Source: Blattabacterium cuenoti (GTDB lineage Bacteria > Bacteroidota > Bacteroidia > Flavobacteriales > Blattabacteriaceae). Taken from it: DNA of 64,000 bases. This document shows positions 1 to 9,293 of the stretch, piece after piece (position 1 is the first letter of the stretch; each line of letters begins with the position of its first letter). The notes under the pieces were generated by a model that was given only the letters and a program-made list of their open reading frames with translations, made no database searches and had not been told where the DNA came from. Position numbers and translations under genes: made by a program. The stretch spans positions 496,001-560,000 of the forward strand of contig NZ_CP059220.1 in NCBI RefSeq assembly GCF_014252435.1, written 5' to 3'.

Positions 1-835
1 TTAATTGATTTGAATTCTCTATTAAATCGATATGTAATGCTTTAATACAACGATTTTCTATAATAGAAAAAATATTATCAGAAATTCCTTCAAAATAAGT
101 AGTTAATAAAATATTAACACTAGAACATTTCAAAGAAAATTCTTTATAAGCATATTGAAGTATATCTATTTCTTTTTTCGATAAATCTAAAGATAAAATA
201 GGTTCATCTAATTGAATCCATTCAATTCCTATATATGATAATTTATTAAGTATATCTATATAAATGGGTATAATATTATCGATTAAATCCATTTTTTGGA
301 ATAATTCATTTTTTTCTTTTCCTAAAAAAAGATAAGTAACTGGACCAATCAATACAGGTTTTATTTTTTTTGTAGAATGTAAAAAATTCTTTAATTCCTG
401 TACTTCTTCAAATATTTTGTTTGAGAAAATTGAGAATTTTTGTTGTTGTTCAAATTCTGGGACTATATAATGATAATTTGTATTAAACCATTTAGTCATT
501 TCCATTGCTTGAATATCCCATGTTTTTTTCTGAAAACCTCTTGCCATAGAAAAATATAAATCGACTTCGTTTTTCATAGGAATAGATAAAAAATATTCAG
601 GTATTACACCTAATAAAAAAGACATGTCTAAAACATGATCATAGAAACTAAAATCGTTACATGGTATTAAATCTAAACCAGATGATTCTTGAATTTTCCA
701 ATTATATTTTTTGATTTTTTTTCCTACTCTTAATAAAGAATCTAAATTAATTTTTTTTGACCAATAATCCTCACAAGCTTTTTTTAACTCTCTTTTATTT
801 CCTATACGAGGAAATCCTAAATTATGTTTCAACAT
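1..835 (-). CDS. metE: Cobalamin-independent methionine synthase MetE, N-terminal part (cut by window edge)
   Basis: MetE transfers a methyl group from 5-methyltetrahydropteroyl-triglutamate to homocysteine, the last step of methionine synthesis, in the cytoplasm. The ATG lies at 833-835 on the minus strand and the frame stays open for 278 codons to the window edge. It opens with the family hallmark LGFPRIGNKRELKKA and later reads PVLIGPVTYLFLG, QLDEPILSLDL and ALHIDLIE, all typical of the N-terminal barrel. The zinc-binding and catalytic residues of the C-terminal barrel lie outside the window, so integrity of the enzyme cannot be judged here. It is transcribed away from the GlmU-like gene, with which it shares the minus strand. 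Confidence 0.93.
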   Translation of the reverse strand, partial: MLKHNLGFPRIGNKRELKKACEDYWSKKINLDSLLRVGKKIKKYNWKIQESSGLDLIPCNDFSFYDHVLDMSFLLGVIPEYFLSIPMKNEVDLYFSMARGFQKKTWDIQAMEMTKWFNTNYHYIVPEFEQQQKFSIFSNKIFEEVQELKNFLHSTKKIKPVLIGPVTYLFLGKEKNELFQKMDLIDNIIPIYIDILNKLSYIGIEWIQLDEPILSLDLSKKEIDILQYAYKEFSLKCSSVNILLTTYFEGISDNIFSIIENRCIKALHIDLIENSNQL

Positions 836-865
836 AAAAGAATTTTTTAATTTCAAAATAAAATT

Positions 866-2089
866 TTATATATCTGATATATGATATAAATATTCCAATA
901 CTTTTTTTTCCATACAAGAAAATATTTTATTCCTTCTTTTCATCACTATTTTAGAAGTTTCAAAAACTTTTTTCATAGATATTTTTTCCATATTTTGTCT
1001 TCCTCCCAAAGAAAAAGAAGGAATAAATCTAGGAGGAAATCCATATCCAAAAATATTTGAACTTACACCGACTATTGTAGCTGTATTAAACTGAGTATTA
1101 ATAGATGATTTAGAATGATCCCCCATGATCATTCCAAAAAATCGAACATTTATAGGATAAAATAATTTTTTTTGATAATTCCATATCGTAACATATTGAT
1201 AATCATTCCTTAAATTGGATACATTAGTACTTGCACCTAAATTACACCATTCTCCCAAAACAGAATTTCCCAAAAAACCATCATGAGCTTTATTAGAATA
1301 AGAAAATATGATCGATTTTCTAATTTCTCCTCCAATTTTACAAAAAGAACCAATAGTTGTTCCACCATATATCCTAGATCCAACATTTAATATCGTATTA
1401 TTTCCAATAAAAATTGGTCCTTTCATAACACTTCCTTCCATAATTTTTACTCCTTTTTCTATATATATTGGACCACTTTTTGCATCAAATACAACATTAT
1501 TAGTTTCGATATTTTCTTCTAAAAAAAGATTATTTTTTTGAATGATATAATTTGTTCCTATACATGAATAAGAAGTTTTATTTTTTGTTTTTAACAAAAA
1601 ATCACTTTTTAAAATAAATTCATTTTGCATAAAAAGATTCCACAAATGTTGTATTTGTATAACTTGTTTGACACTATATGTTTTCTTAAATTCTTTTTTA
1701 ATATTATCATTGAATGAATAAAAAGAAATATTTTTGTTATATTCTTCATAAGAATAATATTTTTTTTTTTCAACTACAATTTGATTTTTGAATAAAATAG
1801 CTTGATTATTTTCTAATAAAGAAATCATATAAATTAATTCTTCGTTAGGTATGAAAGAAGAATTGATTAAATATATATCTCTAAATTCATTTTTTTTTTT
1901 ATCCAAAAAAAAATCATTCTTTTTCATAAGAAAAGATCGTGTAAAAATAGATTTAATTTTTTCCTTAAGAAATATTTCCCATCTTTCTTTCATGGTAAAC
2001 ATCCCCATCCGTATTTCGGAAATAGACCTAGTAAGAGTTATAGGAAATAAATGATTCCATTCTTTTCCATCATATAATATAAAATTCAT
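866..2089 (-). CDS. GlmU-like putative sugar nucleotidyltransferase / acyltransferase of Bacteroidota type
   Basis: The 407-residue protein begins MNFILYDGKEWNHLFPITLT, the pattern of the alternative GlmU-like family of Bacteroidota (nucleotidyltransferase-like N-terminus, left-handed beta-helix C-terminus). The C-terminal half (about residues 195-350) carries hexapeptide-type repeats such as IYIEKGVKIMEGSVMKGPIF and GSFCKIGGEIRKS. By family it is presumed to supply UDP-GlcNAc for peptidoglycan and LPS in place of classical GlmU, but substrate proof is lacking for most members. The N-terminal domain is short and diverged, with R-S-I-S-E-I-R-M-G as the best conserved stretch. Family membership is fairly sure; the reaction is inferred. 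Confidence 0.8.
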   Translation of the reverse strand: MNFILYDGKEWNHLFPITLTRSISEIRMGMFTMKERWEIFLKEKIKSIFTRSFLMKKNDFFLDKKKNEFRDIYLINSSFIPNEELIYMISLLENNQAILFKNQIVVEKKKYYSYEEYNKNISFYSFNDNIKKEFKKTYSVKQVIQIQHLWNLFMQNEFILKSDFLLKTKNKTSYSCIGTNYIIQKNNLFLEENIETNNVVFDAKSGPIYIEKGVKIMEGSVMKGPIFIGNNTILNVGSRIYGGTTIGSFCKIGGEIRKSIIFSYSNKAHDGFLGNSVLGEWCNLGASTNVSNLRNDYQYVTIWNYQKKLFYPINVRFFGMIMGDHSKSSINTQFNTATIVGVSSNIFGYGFPPRFIPSFSLGGRQNMEKISMKKVFETSKIVMKRRNKIFSCMEKKVLEYLYHISDI

Positions 2090-2118
2090 AGATAAATATC
2101 AATCAATTTGAAATAAAA

Positions 2119-2373
2119 CTAAAGTTTTTTATATTTTGCATATTTTTTCTTAAATTTTTCTGCTGGACCTGTTTTAACAAATATTTTTTTTTCTCCTGTA
2201 AAAAATGGATGTGAATAACTAGATATTTCCATTTTATATAATGGATAAATAATTCCTTTTATTTGAATAGAATCCTTAGTATTCACAGTCGATTTACAAA
2301 TGAAAATCTGATCATTATTTATATCTTTAAAAACAACTAATCTATAATTGGTTGGATGTATTTTTTTTTTCAT
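2119..2373 (-). CDS. rpmE2: 50S ribosomal protein L31, type B
   Basis: Ribosomal large-subunit protein L31, zinc-independent type B. I start it at the ATG at 2371-2373 (MKKKIHPTNYRLVVFKD), giving 84 residues. A longer in-frame start at 2412 would run back into the end of fabH and adds residues not found in the family. Diagnostic stretches are HPTNYRLVVFKD, SSYSHPFFTGEKK and the basic tail KKKYAKYKKL. The CxxC zinc motifs of type A L31 are absent, as expected for type B. It follows fabH by four bases and is probably co-transcribed with it. Confidence 0.92.
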   Translation of the reverse strand: MKKKIHPTNYRLVVFKDINNDQIFICKSTVNTKDSIQIKGIIYPLYKMEISSYSHPFFTGEKKIFVKTGPAEKFKKKYAKYKKL

Positions 2374-2377
2374 AAAA

Positions 2378-3484
2378 TTATTTTTTTTTTGGGAAACGAT
2401 ATACCATTCCATTAATATTCATACCAGCTCCTAATGAAACCATTAAAATAACATCACCTGGGTTGATCTTATGGTACGGCATTTTTTCATGAAGAATTAA
2501 ATCTAATAAAGTAGGAATTGTTGCTACTGAAGAATTCCCGAATTTTTGAATAGTCATTGGCATAATATTTTTGTAAATAAATTTATTTTTAGATGAATAA
2601 TTATATAATTTCAATAATCTTTTTAATATTGCATAATCCATTTTTGCATTAGCTTGATGAATAAGTATTTTTTTGACATCTTTTAAATGTAAATTTGTAT
2701 TATCAAGAATATTTTTTAACATATTAGGAACCTCTGTTAAAGCATATTCATAAATGCGTCTTCCATTCATTTTAATATTGATTAAAGATTTTCTATAATT
2801 TGGATTTAAAGATGGACCGTTATTTAAATAATATAATTCATCATTATTATGACATTGACTATCATAATGAATAATTCCATATTTTTCATTCTTGAAATAT
2901 TTTTCCTCAATAGCTGATAAAACAACTGCTCCTGCTCCATCTGAAAAAATCATAGAATTTTTATCATACGGATCAACAACCTTCGATAAGGTTTCAGAAC
3001 TAGTGATTAATATATTTTTTGCATATTTAGATTGTAAAAGTTGATTAGCTAAAATCATCCCTTCAATCCATCCAGAACATCCAAAAATCATATCATATGG
3101 CCTACATTTTTTATTTTTTATATGAAGTTTATTTTTTATTCTTGCAGATATAGAAGGCATAAAATCAGATTGAAAAGTAATAGGATTGATATCTCCATAA
3201 TTGTGAGCCGATATAATGTAATCTATTTTTTCTTTATAAATGTTCGAATCAATTAAAGCTTTTTCTGCCGCAATCGTCGCTATATCTGAATTCAATAAAT
3301 TTTTATCAAGATATCTTCTTTCTAATATTTCTGTAATATTTTCAAATTTCTTAATGATATCTATATTTGATTTGTTTATTTTAACACCTTGATTATCATA
3401 AAATATATGATTCAAAAAATCACTATTTTTTATAATTTTTCTAGGTAAATAATGACCTGTACCTGTGATAATAGATCGAATCAT
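2378..3484 (-). CDS. fabH: 3-oxoacyl-ACP synthase III (KAS III)
   Basis: KAS III condenses acetyl-CoA with malonyl-ACP to start fatty-acid synthesis. The 368-residue protein has the thiolase fold and the Cys-His-Asn triad: Cys in DMIFGCSGWIEG, His in ILIHQANAKMDY and Asn in FGNSSVATIP. GDVILMVSLGAGM is the usual C-terminal glycine-rich strand. It is longer than the about 320 residues of E. coli FabH, as is common in Bacteroidota. FabF, FabG and AcpP are encoded elsewhere in the window, so initiation and elongation are both represented. It is divergent from ubiE across an intergenic stretch that holds a 50-bp palindrome. Confidence 0.9.
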   Translation of the reverse strand: MIRSIITGTGHYLPRKIIKNSDFLNHIFYDNQGVKINKSNIDIIKKFENITEILERRYLDKNLLNSDIATIAAEKALIDSNIYKEKIDYIISAHNYGDINPITFQSDFMPSISARIKNKLHIKNKKCRPYDMIFGCSGWIEGMILANQLLQSKYAKNILITSSETLSKVVDPYDKNSMIFSDGAGAVVLSAIEEKYFKNEKYGIIHYDSQCHNNDELYYLNNGPSLNPNYRKSLINIKMNGRRIYEYALTEVPNMLKNILDNTNLHLKDVKKILIHQANAKMDYAILKRLLKLYNYSSKNKFIYKNIMPMTIQKFGNSSVATIPTLLDLILHEKMPYHKINPGDVILMVSLGAGMNINGMVYRFPKKK

Positions 3485-3513
3485 TATGAAATAAATAAAA
3501 TGGTTTAATAAAA

Positions 3514-3563
3514 AATAAAATATAAAAAGAAAAAATTATAATTTTTTCTTTTTATATTTTATT
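3514..3563. repeat. 50-bp perfect palindrome between divergent fabH and ubiE
   Basis: Positions 3514-3538 and 3539-3563 are exact reverse complements, with no spacer. It consists almost only of A and T, with one G and one C placed symmetrically at 3529 and 3548. It can form a 25-bp cruciform in DNA, or a hairpin in a transcript from either side. It lies 30 bp upstream of fabH and 18 bp upstream of ubiE, which transcribe away from each other. It is therefore not placed like an ordinary terminator, and could be a leader hairpin or regulatory structure. Function is unknown. Confidence 0.8.
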
Positions 3564-3581
3564 ATGTAATTTTATAATAAC

Positions 3582-4319
3582 ATGAAAAAAGTATATTTTT
3601 CATTAAAATCAAAAGAAAAAAAAATTAACAAGACTTTCAATCATATTTCTAAAAAATATGATATTATCAATAAAATTTTATCATTGGGATTAGATTTTTT
3701 TTGGAGAAAAAAATCTATTTTTTTACTAAGTCAAATAAAAAATAGAAAAATACAAAAAATATTAGATATAGCAACTGGAACAGGTACATTTGCTATCTTA
3801 CTAGCTAATCAATTTAATAAAGCAAAAATTATAGGATTAGATCCATCTATACAAATGATAAAAATTGCAAAAAATAAAATAGAAAATAATTATTTAAAAA
3901 AAAAAATAAAATTTATTAAAGGATATTCACAAAATCTTCCATTTGAAGATAATACATTTGATTTAGCAACTGTTTCCTTTGGATTAAGAAATTTTCAGTA
4001 CATTCATATTTCTATAAAAGAAATATTTAGAATATTAAAACCTTTTGGATATTTAGAAATATTAGAATTTTCATATCCATCAAATTCATTGATAAAAAAG
4101 GTTTATAATTTTTATTCGAATGTTGTTATTTCTAATTTAGGAGGTTTTTTATCAAACAATTATTTTGCATATAATTATTTAAAAGAATCTATTAAAAATT
4201 TTTCTTTTAATGGAAATAAAATGAAAAAGTTATTAAATTATCATAATTTTGATGTTTTTTGTATAAAAAAACTAACTTTTGAAGTTGTATCTATTTATTT
4301 ATCAAGAAAAAATACATAA
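3582..4319 (+). CDS. ubiE: Demethylmenaquinone methyltransferase (UbiE/MenG family)
   Basis: C-methylates demethylmenaquinone to menaquinone with S-adenosylmethionine; cytoplasmic, membrane-associated substrate. 245 residues, normal length. FNHISKKYDIINKILSLGLD is the family N-terminal signature. DIATGTGTFAILLA is the SAM-binding glycine motif, and SFGLRNFQ, ILKPFGYLEILEFS and NYLKESIKNF are the other family blocks. Because menD is also in this window and no ubiquinone genes are seen, the quinone product is taken to be menaquinone. The 3' end is followed closely by the GH3-family gene. Confidence 0.93.
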   Translation: MKKVYFSLKSKEKKINKTFNHISKKYDIINKILSLGLDFFWRKKSIFLLSQIKNRKIQKILDIATGTGTFAILLANQFNKAKIIGLDPSIQMIKIAKNKIENNYLKKKIKFIKGYSQNLPFEDNTFDLATVSFGLRNFQYIHISIKEIFRILKPFGYLEILEFSYPSNSLIKKVYNFYSNVVISNLGGFLSNNYFAYNYLKESIKNFSFNGNKMKKLLNYHNFDVFCIKKLTFEVVSIYLSRKNT

Positions 4320-4353
4320 TACAATTTTTCAAAAAAAGAAACTCATTATTGAA

Positions 4354-5895
4354 ATGATAAAATATCTATCCGAATATCTAACATACTCTTTTCTCAAAAA
4401 AAGAATAAAAGATATAGAGTTATTTATGAGATATCCAGTTAATACACAAAATCGATTAATGAATCAACTAGTTTTTTATGCTAAAAATACTGAATTTGGG
4501 AAAAAATATGGATTTTGCGATATCAAAAAATATCATCAATTTTCCGAAAGAATTCCTATAAGCAAATATTCTGATTTAAAATTTTTAATCAAAAAAGTAC
4601 GAAAAGGAGAAAAAGATATATTGTGGCCAGGAAAAGTAAAATGGTTTGCCAAATCTTCTGGAACTACAAATGAAAAAAGTAAATATATTCCAATTACAAG
4701 TCATTCAATCAAAAATTGCCATTATAAAGCCGGAAAAGATGTTTTATCGATTTATATACATAATAATCCTCAAACAAAAATATTTTTAGGAAAAGCAGTT
4801 CGTTTGGGAGGAAGTTTTCAATCATATAAAAATTACAATACATTTTATGGAGATTTATCTTCTATTTTAATCAAAAATATGCCTTTTTGGGCAGAAAATA
4901 TTTGTGTTCCTTCCAAAAAAATATCATTAATAAATGAATGGGAAATCAAATTGAAAAGTCTTGTAACGAATACAAGATTTCAAGACGTAAGAATTTTATT
5001 TGGAGTTTGTTCATGGTTACTCATTTTTTTACAAAAATTAATCAAAAAATTTGAAAAAATAAAAATAGATGAAATATGGCCAAATATAGAAGTAATATTT
5101 CATGGAGGAATGAATATAAAACCTTATATACAACAATACAAAAATTTATTTAATAAATCGATTCATTATTACGATATATACAGTGCATCGGAAGGTTTTT
5201 TTGCTATTCAAGACCAAAAAAAAGTACAAGATCTTTTACTTTTATTAGATCATGGAATTTTTTATGAATTTATTCCAGTAGAAGAATTAAACAAGGATGA
5301 TCCAAAAATATTATCCATTGGAAATGTAGAATTAAATAAAAATTATGCAATGGTTATATCTACTAATTCGGGATTGTGGAGATATATTGTTGGAGATACT
5401 ATAAAATTTACCAATAAACATCCATATCGGATTTCTATATCCGGAAGAACATCCCTATATATTAATTCTTTTGGAGAGGAAATTATCATTGAAAATACAG
5501 ATCAAGCACTTTGTAAAGCTTGTAAAAAGACCAATTCAATTGTGAATGAATACACAGCAGGTCCAGTTTATATGAACCATGGAAAATCTGGAGCTCATGA
5601 ATGGATCATTGAATTTAAAAAACGTCCTAAAAATTTGTCTGATTTCAGATATATTTTGGACAAAGAATTAAAATATATTAATTCCGATTATGAAGATAAA
5701 CGGTATAAAAATATTATTTTACGTCCACCTATCATATGGGTAGCTAGAAATGGAGTGTTTTACGATTGGTTAAAAAAAAATAAAAAACTTGGAGGTCAAA
5801 ATAAAATACCTCGTCTATACAATAGTAGAAAATATATTGATTCTATATTAGAAATGGATAAAGAAAAAATACAACATTACGAAAAATATTTATAA
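4354..5895 (+). CDS. GH3 family protein (acyl-adenylate-forming, auxin-responsive-promoter type)
   Basis: Member of the GH3 family, related to acyl-adenylating firefly-luciferase-type enzymes. Plant members join amino acids to acids; the role in Bacteroidota is not established. I start it at the ATG at 4354 (MIKYLSEYLTYSF), 513 residues. An in-frame ATG at 4279 would overlap ubiE by 41 bp and adds non-family sequence. Visible motifs are KWFAKSSGTTNEKSKYIPIT (nucleotide-binding P-loop-like motif), YSASEGFFAIQD and GLWRYIVGDTIKF, all GH3 hallmarks. Retention in such a small genome suggests a real function. It lies in a plus-strand run with ubiE and rpsO. Confidence 0.82.
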   Translation: MIKYLSEYLTYSFLKKRIKDIELFMRYPVNTQNRLMNQLVFYAKNTEFGKKYGFCDIKKYHQFSERIPISKYSDLKFLIKKVRKGEKDILWPGKVKWFAKSSGTTNEKSKYIPITSHSIKNCHYKAGKDVLSIYIHNNPQTKIFLGKAVRLGGSFQSYKNYNTFYGDLSSILIKNMPFWAENICVPSKKISLINEWEIKLKSLVTNTRFQDVRILFGVCSWLLIFLQKLIKKFEKIKIDEIWPNIEVIFHGGMNIKPYIQQYKNLFNKSIHYYDIYSASEGFFAIQDQKKVQDLLLLLDHGIFYEFIPVEELNKDDPKILSIGNVELNKNYAMVISTNSGLWRYIVGDTIKFTNKHPYRISISGRTSLYINSFGEEIIIENTDQALCKACKKTNSIVNEYTAGPVYMNHGKSGAHEWIIEFKKRPKNLSDFRYILDKELKYINSDYEDKRYKNIILRPPIIWVARNGVFYDWLKKNKKLGGQNKIPRLYNSRKYIDSILEMDKEKIQHYEKYL

Positions 5896-5907
5896 ATTTA
5901 TGATAAA

Positions 5908-6171
5908 ATGAATTCTGTTCAAAAAGAAAAAATATATAGTACTTATGGAAAGAATGTTAAAGATACGGGATCTTCAAAGGTGCAAATTGCCTTATTTACT
6001 TTTCGCATAAAAAATTTAAGTACCCATTTGAAAAAGAATAAAAAAGATTTTAATACAGAAAGAGCATTAGTCAAATTAGTAGGAAAAAGAAAAAAATTAC
6101 TGAAATATATAGAGAGAAAAGATATCGACAGTTATCGATATATTATAAAAGAAATGGGGTTAAGAAAATAA
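5908..6171 (+). CDS. rpsO: 30S ribosomal protein S15
   Basis: Primary 16S rRNA-binding protein of the small subunit. 87 residues, about the family length of 89. Diagnostic stretches: GSSKVQIALFTFRIKNLSTH, the basic RALVKLVGKRKKLLKYI and DIDSYRYIIKEMGLRK. It sits directly upstream of pnp, the classic rpsO-pnp order. The 70-bp gap between them contains a short weak inverted repeat (about 6208-6240). Confidence 0.95.
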   Translation: MNSVQKEKIYSTYGKNVKDTGSSKVQIALFTFRIKNLSTHLKKNKKDFNTERALVKLVGKRKKLLKYIERKDIDSYRYIIKEMGLRK

Positions 6172-6241
6172 AATTGAAAATATATTTTAAAAAGGATTTT
6201 TATCATTAATAATATCTTTCTTTACCAAAGAAGAAGAAAAT

Positions 6242-8416
6242 ATGTCGGATATAATAAAAGAAACTATTCACCTGAAAGACGGTAGAAATATAATTTTAGA
6301 AACAGGATTATTGGCTAAACAAGCAGATGGATCAGCCTTAGTTCGTGTCAATGATACAATACTATTAGCAACGGTAGTATTTTCAACTAATCAGGAAATG
6401 AAAAATGAAATGAATTTTCTTCCCTTAACAGTAGATTATAGAGAAAAATATTATGCTGGAGGAAAAATTCCTGGTGGTTTTATAAAAAGAGAAGGAAGAC
6501 CATCCAATGAAGAAATTTTGACCATGAGATTAGTGGATCGTGTTTTAAGACCAATGTTTCCTTATTCTTTTCGAAAGGAAATACAAGTTATGATTTCCTT
6601 GTTATCATATGATGGAACAATTTTACCTGATGGATTAGCCGGTTTAGCTGCATCCACAGCACTATATTTATCAGGAATTCCATTTAATGGACCAATATCG
6701 GAAATTCGTATTATTCGTTCAAAAGGAGAATTTGTTATTAATCCAAGTTTAGATCAATTGAAAGATTCTGATATTGATTTAATAGTTGGAGGATCGAAAA
6801 AATCTATTATCATGATAGAAGGAGAAATGAAGGAGATCAAAGAAAAAGATTTTGTAAACATTATTATCCAGGCTCATCAAGAAATTATACCACAAATTGA
6901 AGCTCAAAAAAATTTAAAAGAACGGTTATTAAATAAAAAAGAGTTTCATTCATTTTATACTTATTCCGTAGAACGGAATAAAAAAAATTTTGAATGTTTA
7001 AAAGAAAATAATACTATCAAAAAAAATGTTTATTCTTTTGTATACAAAAAAATGAAAGAATTATATAGTCAATTTTTAGATAAAAAAAATAGACTGATTC
7101 AAGAAAGAATTATCATTAACAATTTTAAAAAAGCATTTCTTACGGAAGAAGAAAACGAGAAATATCATGATATTATTGAAAAATTATATGAAGAAATCAA
7201 GAAAAAAATAATAAGATATTTTATTTTAGAAAAAGAAATTCGGTTAGATGGAAGAAATAATAAAGAAATACGACCAATATTTGCTTCAGTTGACTACTTA
7301 CCTGGTGTACATGGATCTGCTCTATTTTCTAGAGGAGAGACACAATCATTAACTACAGTAACACTTGGTTCTTCTTTAGATGCAAATAAAATTAATAATG
7401 TCATTATGGAAGATCAAGAAAAGTTTTATCTTCATTATAATTTTCCACCATTTTCAACAGGAGAAATTCGTTTAATTAGGGGAGTTTCTAGACGTGAAAT
7501 TGGTCATGGAAATTTAGCACAACGTGCTTTGAAAAACGTTATACCTGATAATCCATATACCATACGCGTTGTATCGGATATATTAGAATCTAATGGATCC
7601 TCTTCTATGGCAACAGTTTGTGCTGCTAGTCTTGCACTAATGGATGCTGGAATTCATATAAAAAATCCAGTATCAGGAATTTCTATGGGGTTGTTTATAG
7701 ATGAAAAAAAACAAATTATTATTTCTGATTTATTAGGAGAAGAAGATCATTTTGGAGATTTAGATTTTAAAATAACGGGTACTAAAAATGGGATAACAGC
7801 ATGTCAGATGGATATAAAAAATTCAAAAGGATTAACATATGATATGTTAACAAATATATTAGCACAGGCTTTAGAAGGAAGAATGTTTATTTTGAACAAA
7901 ATGTTAAAAATATATCCAAATTATAGAAAACAAATAAAGCCTAATGCTCCAAAAATATATCGGTTTAATATTTCAAAAAATTTGATAGGATCTGTTATTG
8001 GTCCAGGAGGAAAAATAATACAAGAAATGCAATTAAAGACAAATACAAATATTATAATTGAAGATTTAGGTAATATTGGTAAAATTGAAATTATAGGGAA
8101 AAATTTTCAAGATATAGAAAAAGCTGTTGATCGAATTAAACAAATTACGTTTGTTCCTGAATTAGGAAAAGTGTATAAGGCTAAAGTAAAATCTTTAAGA
8201 AATTTTGGAGCTTTTGTTGAAATATCTAAAGGAGTCGAAGGTTTATTACATATTTCAGAAGTAGGATGGAAAAGATTAAATAAAATAGAAGAAGAACTTC
8301 ATATAGGAGATATTATTGATGTAAAATTTATGGGAATGGATGAAAAAAAGAAAAAAATGAAACTTTCTAGAAAAGTATTGATACCTCGTCCATCGAGAAG
8401 AAAGAATAATAAATAA
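6242..8416 (+). CDS. pnp: Polyribonucleotide nucleotidyltransferase (PNPase)
   Basis: Phosphorolytic 3'-to-5' exoribonuclease of mRNA turnover. The 724-residue protein has the full layout: a first RNase PH domain (about residues 10-215), a helical linker, a second RNase PH domain (about 315-545), a KH domain with GSVIGPGGKIIQEMQ, and an S1 domain (VYKAKVKSLRNFGAFVEISK). MEDQEKFYLHYNFPPFSTGE and RREIGHGNLAQRAL are conserved in the catalytic half, and DHFGDLDFKITGT supplies the catalytic acidic residues. Length and domains look intact. It forms a unit with upstream rpsO and is followed six bases later by rpoD. Confidence 0.96.
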   Translation: MSDIIKETIHLKDGRNIILETGLLAKQADGSALVRVNDTILLATVVFSTNQEMKNEMNFLPLTVDYREKYYAGGKIPGGFIKREGRPSNEEILTMRLVDRVLRPMFPYSFRKEIQVMISLLSYDGTILPDGLAGLAASTALYLSGIPFNGPISEIRIIRSKGEFVINPSLDQLKDSDIDLIVGGSKKSIIMIEGEMKEIKEKDFVNIIIQAHQEIIPQIEAQKNLKERLLNKKEFHSFYTYSVERNKKNFECLKENNTIKKNVYSFVYKKMKELYSQFLDKKNRLIQERIIINNFKKAFLTEEENEKYHDIIEKLYEEIKKKIIRYFILEKEIRLDGRNNKEIRPIFASVDYLPGVHGSALFSRGETQSLTTVTLGSSLDANKINNVIMEDQEKFYLHYNFPPFSTGEIRLIRGVSRREIGHGNLAQRALKNVIPDNPYTIRVVSDILESNGSSSMATVCAASLALMDAGIHIKNPVSGISMGLFIDEKKQIIISDLLGEEDHFGDLDFKITGTKNGITACQMDIKNSKGLTYDMLTNILAQALEGRMFILNKMLKIYPNYRKQIKPNAPKIYRFNISKNLIGSVIGPGGKIIQEMQLKTNTNIIIEDLGNIGKIEIIGKNFQDIEKAVDRIKQITFVPELGKVYKAKVKSLRNFGAFVEISKGVEGLLHISEVGWKRLNKIEEELHIGDIIDVKFMGMDEKKKKMKLSRKVLIPRPSRRKNNK

Positions 8417-8422
8417 AAAAAT

Positions 8423-9286
8423 ATGAGACAACTTAAGATAACAAAACAAGTAACAAATCGAGAATCTGAATCGTTAGATAAATATCTTCATGAAATAGGG
8501 AAAATTCCGTTATTAACTCCAGAAGAAGAAGTGGAATATGCTCGAAAAGCTAGAAAAGGAGATACATCAGCTATTAATAAATTAGTAAATGCAAACTTAC
8601 GTTTTGTGGTATCTGTAGCTAAACAATATCAAAATCAAGGCCTTAGTTTGTGTGATTTAATTAATGAAGGAAATTTAGGTTTAATAAAAGGAATATTAAG
8701 ATTTGATGAAACAAGAGGGTTCAAATGTATATCTTATGTTGTTTGGTGGATACGACAAGCAATATTACAAGCAATAGCCGAACAATCTCGTTCTATTCGA
8801 CAACCTACTAATAAATTAGCTTTATTGAATAAAATTTTAAAAACTTTAGCTCAATTAGAACAAGAATTTCAAAGAACTCCTTCTATTAAAGAAATAGCAG
8901 AATATTTAAATATGAATGAAAAAGATGTAGAAGATTCGATTAAAAATTCAGGAAGACATATTTCTATGGATGCCCCTCTTGTTGAAGGAGAAGATTCAAA
9001 CTTATATGATTTAGTCAAGTCAGATGAATCTCCACGTCCAGATGAAAAATTAGAAAAAGAATCTTTACGAAAAGATATAGAAAGAATTCTAGAAACTTTA
9101 AGTGAAAGAGAAAGACGTGTAATCGTACTTCATTTCGGATTAAATGGGTCTCCTCCAATGACTTTGGAGGAAGTAGGAAATTCTTGTGATTTAACAAGAG
9201 AACGTGTTAGACAAATAGAAAGTATAGCATTAAAAAGATTAAAACATTCTTCTAGAAGTAAAATATTAAAACCTTATTTAGGATAA
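8423..9286 (+). CDS. rpoD: Primary RNA polymerase sigma factor (sigma-70, RpoD/SigA type)
   Basis: Housekeeping sigma factor. 287 residues, the short form usual in Bacteroidota without the long N-terminal region 1.1. Region 1.2 is seen in SLDKYLHEIGKIPLLT, region 2 in NLRFVVSVAKQYQNQGL and IKGILRFDETRGFKCISY (with WWIRQAI), region 3 in TPSIKEIAEYL and the region 4 helix-turn-helix in LEEVG to TRERVRQIE. Bacteroidota primary sigmas generally recognise TTG / TAnnTTTG promoters rather than the E. coli consensus. It ends just before a convergent tRNA-Arg. Confidence 0.95.
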   Translation: MRQLKITKQVTNRESESLDKYLHEIGKIPLLTPEEEVEYARKARKGDTSAINKLVNANLRFVVSVAKQYQNQGLSLCDLINEGNLGLIKGILRFDETRGFKCISYVVWWIRQAILQAIAEQSRSIRQPTNKLALLNKILKTLAQLEQEFQRTPSIKEIAEYLNMNEKDVEDSIKNSGRHISMDAPLVEGEDSNLYDLVKSDESPRPDEKLEKESLRKDIERILETLSERERRVIVLHFGLNGSPPMTLEEVGNSCDLTRERVRQIESIALKRLKHSSRSKILKPYLG

Positions 9287-9293
9287 AATGATA

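Noticed and set aside
9148-9177. Hairpin in rpoD (CCTCCAA / TTGGAGG)
   Set aside because: Only seven pairs, within the conserved region 4 coding sequence; expected by chance.
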